Shown piece after piece: positions 19,156 to 25,689 of a DNA stretch of 64,000 bases. Position 1 is the first letter of the stretch; every line of letters starts with the position of its first letter. Source of the stretch: Niastella vici (GTDB lineage Bacteria > Bacteroidota > Bacteroidia > Chitinophagales > Chitinophagaceae); NCBI RefSeq assembly GCF_002077945.1, contig NZ_LVYD01000113.1:1-64000 (forward strand), read 5' to 3'. The translations under genes were made by a program, and so were the position numbers. The notes beneath the pieces were generated by a model. The model did no database searches. It saw only the letters and a list, made by a program, of their open reading frames with translations, and was not told the DNA's origin.

Positions 19156-19875
19156 TCAACGTTTTATCATTTTGTCTTTTACAATTTCTGCGACGACTTT
19201 TTCCCGCAAACTTTGGCTGATCGTGATCTTTTCATTTCCGATGTCCAAAATGTTGCCCTCTATGCTTTTTATTTTTGTTTTATTCACAATGAATGATTTA
19301 TGCACCTTAATGAAGATATCGGCAGGCAATTGTTCTTCCAGATTTTTAATGGTAACATAGACCATCATTTTTTTCGAATGGGTGTAGAGCATCACATAAT
19401 TCAACATCGCCTCGGCGTACAATAAATCATGATAAAACACTTTCTCAATTTGATTATTGCATTTTATGAAAAAATGGTCGTTATGGCTATCGGGCAGGGA
19501 GTGCAGTTTTTTTCTTAATAAACTTATTTCTTTTGCTTTGTTACAGGCTTTCAAAAACCTGTCAAAGGCAATTGGTTTTATTAAATAATCCAACACATCC
19601 AGCCCAAAAGCTTCCACGGCATATTCTGCATAAGCAGTCGTCATAATAATACTGGCCGTGGTTTTTGAATTTTTCAGGAAATCAATCCCATTTATTTTGG
19701 GCATATTAATATCTAAAAAAACAAGGTCAATATCATTGTCATTGAGCAGCGTTATTGCTTTCAACGGATTTTCTGCCTGTCCTGCCAATTCCAGATAATT
19801 TATCTCTTCAATAAATTCCTGTAATATTTTCCTTGCTATTGGCTCATCATCTATAATGATACATTTTAATTTCAT
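19156..19875 (-). CDS. LytTR-family response regulator
   Basis: 239 residues. Receiver domain with acidic pair in IIDDEP (residues 9-10), phosphoacceptor Asp55 in LVFLDINMP, and Lys100 in YLIKP. LytTR DNA-binding domain at about 135-235 (FFIKCNNQIEKVFYHDLLYAEA ... FIKVHKSFIVNKTKIKSI). It should be phosphorylated by the kinase encoded just upstream, whose stop overlaps its ATG by four bases (translational coupling). Targets unknown. Confidence 0.92.
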   Translation of the reverse strand: MKLKCIIIDDEPIARKILQEFIEEINYLELAGQAENPLKAITLLNDNDIDLVFLDINMPKINGIDFLKNSKTTASIIMTTAYAEYAVEAFGLDVLDYLIKPIAFDRFLKACNKAKEISLLRKKLHSLPDSHNDHFFIKCNNQIEKVFYHDLLYAEAMLNYVMLYTHSKKMMVYVTIKNLEEQLPADIFIKVHKSFIVNKTKIKSIEGNILDIGNEKITISQSLREKVVAEIVKDKMIKR

Positions 19876-20903
19876 GACAAGTCTACAATTAAATTTGTTT
19901 CATAAAAATCAGGCTCATTATTCACACTAAATTTGTGCTTTTGAGCGTACAATAGTTCTAATCTTCTCTTTAAATTAGTTATGCCAATACCATTCGAATT
20001 TGTAGTGACTGCATTTTGCTGCATCTCTTTTGTATTGATAAAAAAACAATGCAGCATATTACCTTTTGTTAAGATCGTGATGTTAATTTTGTTTTCCCGG
20101 TCGGAAAAATTGCTAACAAATTTGAATGCATTTTCAACAAGAACAACCAGCAGAAGAGGCGCAATTTTCAACCCTTTTTCAATATTCTTTGCCTCAAAAT
20201 TCACAATCAATTTTTCATCTTTCCGCAACCTTTGAAAAGCTATATAATTTTCAAGGTAGCGTATTTCCTTTTCTAAATCCACTTTGTCTGCCCCGCACTC
20301 ATATAGCTGGTACCTCAATAGTTCGGCAAATTGTAATAGTATATTCCGGGCAGCCTGGTTGCTTTTATCAATATGGCCGTAAATGGTGTTTAGTGAGTTA
20401 AGAAGTGCATGGGGATTGATCTGTGCCTTTAAATAATCTAATTCACTTTTTACCTGCTCTTTTTCCAATATTTCCAATCGTTGTTGGGTTTGCACCCTGT
20501 CAATTAATATTTTTACCATTGTGATCAGCAATACCCAAAGAGAGATATTAATTACGGAATTTAAAAACAATGTGCTGAAACCGGTTGGCGTTACATGAAA
20601 ATAATGCAGGTTCATTGTTTCCGCTACCAAGGCTCTAAGCCCGGCTGAAGCGACAATAATTATTATCGTAGCTGATACAAAAAAGGCATATTTCTTTTTT
20701 AATAAAAACTGAGGAACAATGAAAATATTGATCACATAAAAATCCAGCGTAATGAAAATAAGATAGCAGAATTCTATCGTCATTGTTTTAGTTATCGAAA
20801 ACGAATAACTGCGAAAAATAAGCACCCACAAAAGATAAATGCCTGCCCAAAAAAGGAAATGGTATGATAATGCTCTTTTTTTCAATTCCTTTTGTTTTCT
20901 CAA
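19872..20903 (-). CDS. LytS/YehU-type sensor histidine kinase
   Basis: 343 residues. Four hydrophobic segments in the first 135 residues form the membrane sensor. The His_kinase domain contains LKAQINPHALLNSLNTI with probable phospho-acceptor His165; the usual HFLFNSLN is HALLNSLN here. A HATPase_c region follows (LLLVVLVENAFKFVSN, NSNGIGITNLKRRLELLY). The start appears to be a TTG: no in-frame ATG or GTG exists between it and the upstream stop codon, and the next ATG would remove the first helix. It pairs with the LytTR regulator by a 4-bp overlap. Confidence 0.9.
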   Translation of the reverse strand: MRKQKELKKRALSYHFLFWAGIYLLWVLIFRSYSFSITKTMTIEFCYLIFITLDFYVINIFIVPQFLLKKKYAFFVSATIIIIVASAGLRALVAETMNLHYFHVTPTGFSTLFLNSVINISLWVLLITMVKILIDRVQTQQRLEILEKEQVKSELDYLKAQINPHALLNSLNTIYGHIDKSNQAARNILLQFAELLRYQLYECGADKVDLEKEIRYLENYIAFQRLRKDEKLIVNFEAKNIEKGLKIAPLLLVVLVENAFKFVSNFSDRENKINITILTKGNMLHCFFINTKEMQQNAVTTNSNGIGITNLKRRLELLYAQKHKFSVNNEPDFYETNLIVDLS

Positions 20904-21067
20904 AGATAATAACGTTATATGAGTTTTGAATTTTATTACATGATGCCGGTAAGATCCTTGATAAAAGAGGGTTTAATCAAGAAAAAGCCATGGGTCCTGT
21001 AAATAGTTTTTAATACAGCCTTGCCCTACTGATGTTTGTGCAATCATTTTAATTAAAACAAAATGCA

Positions 21068-21568
21068 ATGAAAAAAATTATCAATTGGTTGCTCAATCCG
21101 CCTGTTACCGGACAATCTACTATTTTAATCCTGCGTCTAATGGCGGGAGGAGTCTTCTTTTGGGAGGGTATTCTGAAATTTGTTTATGCAAATCAAGGTG
21201 TTGGCAGGTTTACAAAATTAGGATTTGCGTTCCCTGAGACTACCGCACATTTTATAGCTATCGGAGAAATTATCGGCGGTTTGTTGCTCATTGTTGGCTT
21301 ATTTACAAGAATAACAGCTTTTTATTTTATTGTACAGATGATTGTTGCAGTGATTAGTACAAAAATTGATTTATATCTTGGTACAAGCCCATTGCCGTTG
21401 CCCCCGGCTCCACCAAAAATGGGTATTTGGGCCGTGTTGCATGAAATACGTTCAGACTATGCACAATTACTTATTTGTCTTTTTTTATTAATTGAAGGTG
21501 CAGGAAGAAGGTCGTTTGACTTTATCATTTCTACATCAAAAAAGGTGTATAGCCTGGGTGAGAACTAG
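21068..21568 (+). CDS. DoxX-family membrane protein
   Basis: 166 residues with four predicted membrane segments. It starts STILILRLMAGGVFFWEGILKF, then FTKLGFAFPETTAHFIAIGEIIGGLLLIVGLFTRITAF, the DoxX signature, with a later FFLLIEG helix. DoxX-family proteins are small inner-membrane proteins linked in some species to redox or sulfur metabolism; the role here is not determined. It converges on the GlxA-type regulator with only 12 bp between stops. Confidence 0.85.
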   Translation: MKKIINWLLNPPVTGQSTILILRLMAGGVFFWEGILKFVYANQGVGRFTKLGFAFPETTAHFIAIGEIIGGLLLIVGLFTRITAFYFIVQMIVAVISTKIDLYLGTSPLPLPPAPPKMGIWAVLHEIRSDYAQLLICLFLLIEGAGRRSFDFIISTSKKVYSLGEN

Positions 21569-21580
21569 GTTGGTCATACC

Positions 21581-22579
21581 TTAAACAACCTTTAAACTGT
21601 TCTCCTTGTTATACCTTGCTCTGTATTCAAGTGGCGACATGCCGGTGAGCTTTTTAAAAACCTCACGAAACGCTTTTGCGTCTGTATAGCCTACTTCATA
21701 CATGACTTCATTGATGGTTTTGAGCGTTGTTTCAAAAGCCTTCTTTGCGGCTTCAATTTTTACCCGCTGTGCATATTCAATGGGTGTATTGCCAGTAGCC
21801 TTAATAAACCTTCGGTCAAAGTTTCGCCTCCCTACAGAAAACCTGGAAGACAGATGTCCGGTGGATACTTTTTCATCCAGTTTGCTTTCAATATAGGTTT
21901 GTGCTTTTTTCACCATTTCATCGCCATGCTGTTTCTGCCCGGTAAATATGGTGAAGGGGGACTGACTATTTCGATCCATTTCAATCTGACACATTTTGGA
22001 ACAGTAAATAGCTGTTTGCCTGTTATAATACTTTTCTACCAGGTAGATCAGCAGGTTTAGAAAGGAATAAGCACCGCCATTAGTATATATACCATTTTCA
22101 TCCGTGATCAATTGATCGGCCTGTAATTTCACTTCAGGAAACATAGCCTGGAAGGTATCTGCGTGCACCCAATGAGTGGAGCAATTTTTACCATTTAGCA
22201 ATCCAGATGAGGCAAGCATAAATGCACCGGAGCACATAGTGGCTATCTGAGCACCTCTCTTGTATTGCTGCGTAATCCACTTTAACAGCAATTGATCTTC
22301 TTTTATTGTTTTCGTATCATGATAAGCCACCGGCGGAATAATTATCAGATTGGTTTTCTCTATAGCCGAAATATTGATTTGCGGCTTCACTGTAAACATA
22401 CTATCATAGATCTCCGTCTTCTTTGAAACGCCTGCCGATTCGATCCGAAACAATTCTTTCTTCCCGCTTTGCTTCCAGTAATTATTCGCTGTTGCAAATA
22501 CTTCAATTGCACTGGCAATACAAGTTACGGTGGCTAAGGTGCCTTTTCCTGCAGGAACAATTATGGTAATGTGTTTCAT
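21581..22579 (-). CDS. GlxA-type transcriptional regulator (DJ-1/PfpI plus AraC HTH)
   Basis: 332 residues from the ATG at 22579 (MKHITIIVP); an ATG 21 bp upstream is less likely. N-terminal DJ-1/PfpI glutamine-amidotransferase-like domain (about 1-185) with IATMCSGAFMLASSGLLNG, where the Cys sits at the nucleophile elbow, and STHW. C-terminal AraC helix-turn-helix pair (about 225-320: HLSSRFSVGRRNFDRRFIKATGNTPIEY, then VMYEVGYTDAKAFREVFKKLTGMSPLEYR). Its upstream region carries a TAACTTTG -7 box and two direct repeats overlapping the expected -33 region, so it probably represses itself and controls the SnoaL-like gene at 24414, which has the same repeats. Confidence 0.9.
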   Translation of the reverse strand: MKHITIIVPAGKGTLATVTCIASAIEVFATANNYWKQSGKKELFRIESAGVSKKTEIYDSMFTVKPQINISAIEKTNLIIIPPVAYHDTKTIKEDQLLLKWITQQYKRGAQIATMCSGAFMLASSGLLNGKNCSTHWVHADTFQAMFPEVKLQADQLITDENGIYTNGGAYSFLNLLIYLVEKYYNRQTAIYCSKMCQIEMDRNSQSPFTIFTGQKQHGDEMVKKAQTYIESKLDEKVSTGHLSSRFSVGRRNFDRRFIKATGNTPIEYAQRVKIEAAKKAFETTLKTINEVMYEVGYTDAKAFREVFKKLTGMSPLEYRARYNKENSLKVV

Positions 22580-22597
22580 TGCGTTGGTTTGTAACAA

Positions 22598-22653
22598 CAA
22601 AGTTAATTAAACACCATGTCCAAATCAACCCGCTACAAAGTCCATTTTGCCCC
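22598..22653 (-). promoter_or_regulatory. Promoter of the GlxA-type gene with two direct operator repeats
   Basis: On the minus strand a TAACTTTG box (22605-22598) lies 18 bp before the ATG at 22579. Just upstream, read on the plus strand, are GTCCAAATCAACCC (22618-22631) and GTCCATTTTGCCCC (22640-22653), exactly 22 bp apart. The same pair type occurs at 24311-24346. Because the repeats cover the -33 position of this promoter and point away from the gene, repression (autoregulation) is the likely outcome. Confidence 0.6.
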
Positions 22654-22731
22654 TTATCAATTAAGGAGCTGAACTTTAGTTTTTGGAATATTTATCAAAG
22701 GCCCAGGGACGGTATTTTAGATGTTTATTAA

Positions 22732-23241
22732 TTACTCACTTATCATTTTGTCATACGGCACGCCGTTCTTCGAACCGGTTTTCATAGTTCCAAAATCGTT
22801 TTCCACGGTGATCTCACAATCAGCGTTATCAGTCACAGTTAACATGTTGTCGAACCGGGTAATAATTGGCAGTAGCTTATCCTTGTTGCTATCATCTCCC
22901 CCATAAGCTGGCCCGCTTCCGGCAGAATAAACCGTAAATATCAACCCTGTTTTTACATCTTTAAAGGTATATCCAAAGCCCTCATAAGAAATTTCGGTTG
23001 GCTTACCATATAAATTCCAGATCCTGGAAAGGAAATCGCCAATAGGCGCCTGAACATATGCAATGTTCCTATTCATGATTAATGAGGTTCCGGCTGCATA
23101 TTTATCATCGATCCGTTGAAAACTATTTTTTACTTCCATTATCTGATCTTTGTTATTTTTTGCGGATAATCTTTTTGAGTGACAATTGGTGAAGCATCCA
23201 ATCAGGGATACTATTAACATCGTTCTGGTCAGGGTTTTCAT
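22732..23241 (-). CDS. Lipoprotein of unknown function
   Basis: 169 residues from the ATG at 23241, which gives a lipoprotein signal MKTLTRTMLIVSLIGCFTNC (Cys near 16 or 20). The mature part (about 145 residues) has no recognised family: it contains VQAPIGDFLSRIWNLYGKPTEISYEGFGYTFKDVKTGLIFTVYSAGSGPAYGG, a pattern of an alpha/beta immunity-like or surface protein. It is flanked by unrelated genes, and its ATG abuts a plus-strand gene fragment (CATATG shared by the two start codons), which suggests the left-hand junction is the product of a rearrangement. Confidence 0.65.
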   Translation of the reverse strand: MKTLTRTMLIVSLIGCFTNCHSKRLSAKNNKDQIMEVKNSFQRIDDKYAAGTSLIMNRNIAYVQAPIGDFLSRIWNLYGKPTEISYEGFGYTFKDVKTGLIFTVYSAGSGPAYGGDDSNKDKLLPIITRFDNMLTVTDNADCEITVENDFGTMKTGSKNGVPYDKMISE

Positions 23242-23451
23242 ATGGTTCGTCCGTATTTGCATCTGCATGTCGCTAATGACGTTTCACCGCTGGGTTCTGA
23301 AGGTCTGCCTTTTGTCTTTGATAACTTTGAACTATCAGGGGTATACAGCAACTTTGCCGACTTCGGAAAAAATACCTGGACGAAAACCAAGGTAGTCTAT
23401 CAACAACACCAACGGCCTCAACCCCAGGCTGTCATTACGTTCAGGCAATAA
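23242..23451 (+). pseudogene. Likely 3' fragment of an unidentified gene
   Basis: A 69-codon plus-strand frame with coding-like codon choice and a protein-like product (GSEGLPFVFDNFELSGVYSNF... to VITFRQ, stop at 23449-23451). Its ATG is directly back to back with the ATG of the minus-strand lipoprotein gene, leaving no room for a promoter or ribosome site on this strand. The simplest reading is the C-terminal remnant of a longer gene. The family is not recognised; a chance open frame is possible. Confidence 0.35.
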
Positions 23452-23466
23452 AAAATTTTATCCTCA

Positions 23467-23661
23467 TTATAGCAATGAATCTGTTGAGTTTGATTCAGTT
23501 TTAGAATCCGGTGCTTTATGATCCACTTTTTTTTGAGCCGCGTTCCAAAACTGAAATAAGGAAGCATTATCTTCCATAAATTGTTTGAGTCTTTCTCCAG
23601 GAGATTTTGAGAGCCATATCTTTAACTGTATCTCTTTTATATGTTGTGGGGTATCGTTCAT
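23467..23661 (-). CDS. Small protein coupled to nucleotidyltransferase
   Basis: 64 residues, acidic/basic mixed and without a membrane segment: it contains LKIWLSKSPGERLKQFMEDNASLFQFWNAAQ, predicted mostly helical, then a polar tail of Lys, Asp, Ser and Thr. Its ATG overlaps the TGA of the upstream nucleotidyltransferase gene (ATGA, 23658-23661), so translation is coupled. The pair resembles the two-gene layout of nucleotidyltransferase toxin/antitoxin modules, but the small protein itself matches no antitoxin I can name. Confidence 0.65.
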   Translation of the reverse strand: MNDTPQHIKEIQLKIWLSKSPGERLKQFMEDNASLFQFWNAAQKKVDHKAPDSKTESNSTDSLL

Positions 23662-24188
23662 GCGCCTAATAAATCAAATGATTTCAAATTTAGCTTATTA
23701 ATCCATTTTTTTATATACGGCCAGTCAAGTTGCTCAATAGCAGAAAGGTTTTTGATATCCTCCATTTGTTGTGGCGATTGAAAATCCTGTATCCATATGA
23801 GCTTTGATATAAGTAAATCTTCCGGCGAAACCACATATATGGTTTTATCAAAAAAATCCACTTTTTTTCTTCTGTTAAATTCTTCCTGCCTAAAAGCTTG
23901 ATCTTTTAAAACTACAAAATCTGCTTTAAAGCCAGATGCATGATCAATGATATTGAACATGCTTCGTCTTTTTACCGCATCCTCTATGGCATCTTTGTCA
24001 CAATAATAACCATCCTGAAAGTGTTGAATAAAACGGTCAATATTTTTTTGTTCAAGATGAATAATAAAATCAAAATCCCTTGTTGCTCTGGGAACGATGT
24101 AAATACTCATTGCTACGCTGCCAGAAAGCATATAAGGTATATTCGATTCGTTGAGCACATCAGTTATCTTTTGAAAAAATGCTACCAT
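23658..24188 (-). CDS. Nucleotidyltransferase-fold protein (AbiEii / DUF6036-like)
   Basis: 176 residues. The nucleotidyltransferase core is visible: GS at 23-24 in MLSGSVAMSIY, then RATRDFDFIIHL with Asp38 and Asp40 as metal ligands, and a probable third Asp in FKADFVVLK; a conserved SPEDLLISKLIW helix follows. This is the short NTase fold of AbiEii-type or DUF6036 proteins, which transfer nucleotides to RNA or protein targets; some members are toxins of type IV-like systems and others are antitoxins. The gene is alone with its 64-residue coupled partner and lies among unrelated regulatory genes, as an accessory module would. Confidence 0.75.
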   Translation of the reverse strand: MVAFFQKITDVLNESNIPYMLSGSVAMSIYIVPRATRDFDFIIHLEQKNIDRFIQHFQDGYYCDKDAIEDAVKRRSMFNIIDHASGFKADFVVLKDQAFRQEEFNRRKKVDFFDKTIYVVSPEDLLISKLIWIQDFQSPQQMEDIKNLSAIEQLDWPYIKKWINKLNLKSFDLLGA

Positions 24189-24310
24189 AAAGAAGACAAG
24201 TTACATCAAGTCTCTCTTTTAGGCAAAAAACATTACTTAATGAATTAATTATCAATAACCAGGCAGAATTCTGCACATCAATGACCGCTAATTAGCCAAC
24301 TCCCACCCCT

Positions 24311-24377
24311 GTCCAATTCACCCCTTCATAAAGTCCATTTCACACCAGATGAAAGCAACAATCAGACAATAACTTTG
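24311..24377 (+). promoter_or_regulatory. Operator repeats and -7 box upstream of the SnoaL-like gene
   Basis: GTCCAATTCACCCC (24311-24324) and GTCCATTTCACACC (24333-24346) are 22 bp apart and match the pair upstream of the GlxA-type gene; the 11-mer AAAGTCCATTT is identical in both places. A TAACTTTG box, the same octamer as at the GlxA-type promoter, follows at 24370-24377, 23 bp after the second repeat, giving a 36-base leader before the ATG at 24414. This spacing fits activation by an AraC-type protein. Confidence 0.6.
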
Positions 24378-24413
24378 CTGTGTTGATTTAATATAAACAG
24401 TAAAAATACAATC

Positions 24414-24788
24414 ATGACAAAGGAACAAGTAATGACTACAGCCGAAATTGCGGCCCGCTTCAATGAACTGGCGCAACAGGAAAAATGGTTTGAGATACAG
24501 GATGAATTTTTTGCAGAAAATGTCGGAAGCATTGAACCCGCCAATTCGCCTTATATGAAAAATGCGGAAGGCAAAATACCCGTTCGCCAGAAGGGGGAGG
24601 AATTCGTAAAAAAGATCGAAGCTGTTCATCGCTCCTATACCTCGGAACCGGTGGTAAGTGGTAATCATTTTGCCGTAGGCAGGGAATTAGACATGACCGT
24701 TAAAGGCCATGGCCAGGTAAAATGGCACCAGATCATGCTCTATGAAGTGAAAGATGGCCAAATTGTACTGGAACAGTTCTTTTATTAA
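24414..24788 (+). CDS. SnoaL-like / NTF2-fold protein
   Basis: 124 residues. Pattern of a SnoaL-like polyketide-cyclase/NTF2 fold: EIAARFNELAQQEKWFEIQDEFFAENVGSIEP, GEEFVKKIEAVHRSYTSEP, then a final strand pair (GQVKWHQIMLYEVKDGQIVLEQFFY). These are small single-domain alpha+beta proteins, often of unknown function, some binding small hydrophobic ligands. No signal peptide, so cytoplasmic. It has its own promoter with GlxA-type operator repeats. Confidence 0.8.
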   Translation: MTKEQVMTTAEIAARFNELAQQEKWFEIQDEFFAENVGSIEPANSPYMKNAEGKIPVRQKGEEFVKKIEAVHRSYTSEPVVSGNHFAVGRELDMTVKGHGQVKWHQIMLYEVKDGQIVLEQFFY

Positions 24789-24884
24789 CCGCCGTTGAAC
24801 AAAAGTGCTATTCTTTCCATGAAATGAGCAAGTGGCTCACTCACCGCCCCGCTAATTTTGTTGCAACGATCTTAAGCGGGCCAC

Positions 24885-25646
24885 ATGATAAACAATGTAT
24901 TATTAGTTGCAAATAACGAAAAGGAATTGAATGCCCTGTTGGAAAAACTTCGGCATACTTACAATATTTATATAGCCCGGAATGTGGAAGAGATGCGCGA
25001 CATGATTGAATTTGGGTCCATTCAACTGATCATCTGCAACGAAGAAAAACCCACGATAAATGGTTGGGGGATCTGTAAAGCGCTCAAATCCTCCTTCCAT
25101 TATGCCCACATTCCGGTTATTTTATTGACGGCGCGCAATAGTGTACGGGCAAAGATCAATATCCTTGAATCGGGCGTCGACGCCTTTGTTACAAAACCCA
25201 TTGATCCTGACTTCCTGCACGCACAAATAAAAAACCTTATAGGAAACCGCACAAAAATTGTAGAACATTTCGAGCATACGCTTTCTGCGGCCACTGACCC
25301 TCTGGCTTTTCAGGAAGACAATGAGTTTGTGAAAAAACTGAATGATTGTATTATTGACAATATGCACAAAGGCGCCTTGAGTGTCGACTACCTTGCCCGG
25401 TCAATGCATATGAGCCGCCCTACCCTGTACCGGAAAATAAAAAACATTACCGACCGCACGCCTAACGAATTGATCGGACTGGCCAGATTAAAGCAGGCAG
25501 CCAACCTTTTATTATCGGCCAACTTCAAGGTTTTTGAAGTAGCGCAAAAAGTTGGCTTTAGCTCCCAAAGCACCTTTGGCAAGGCATTCCTGAAACAATT
25601 CAAGGTAACACCCACAGAATACCAGCGCATTCATAAGAAGTTGTAA
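24885..25646 (+). CDS. Receiver-AraC regulator with degenerate phosphorylation site
   Basis: 253 residues. The N-terminal domain (about 4-120) aligns with a response-regulator receiver: VLLVANNEKE, LIICNEEKPTINGWGICKAL, HIPVILLTAR, VDAFVTKPID. The phosphoacceptor Asp is Asn52 and the acidic pair near the N-terminus is Asn10-Asn11, while Lys104 is kept. It should therefore not be phosphorylated in the normal way. The C-terminal AraC domain (about 150-253) is intact (LSVDYLARSMHMSRPTLYRKIKN, VAQKVGFSSQSTFGKAFLKQF). Such output resembles the C-terminal half of a hybrid two-component system. A TAATTTTG box at 24853-24860 gives a 24-base leader. No kinase gene is adjacent. Confidence 0.85.
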   Translation: MINNVLLVANNEKELNALLEKLRHTYNIYIARNVEEMRDMIEFGSIQLIICNEEKPTINGWGICKALKSSFHYAHIPVILLTARNSVRAKINILESGVDAFVTKPIDPDFLHAQIKNLIGNRTKIVEHFEHTLSAATDPLAFQEDNEFVKKLNDCIIDNMHKGALSVDYLARSMHMSRPTLYRKIKNITDRTPNELIGLARLKQAANLLLSANFKVFEVAQKVGFSSQSTFGKAFLKQFKVTPTEYQRIHKKL

Positions 25647-25688
25647 GTTTTTAGTTCTCCTTCTTAACCGAACTTAAAACTTACAAAC
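25640..25688. terminator. Bidirectional terminator between regulator and GH43 genes
   Basis: Inverted repeat with arms GTTGTAAGTTTTTAGTTC (25640-25657) and GAACTTAAAACTTACAAAC (25670-25688), overlapping the stop of the regulator and ending just before the stop of the convergent GH43 gene. The arms show a 7-nt rhythm like the other elements in this locus. Confidence 0.6.
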
Positions 25689-25689
25689 T

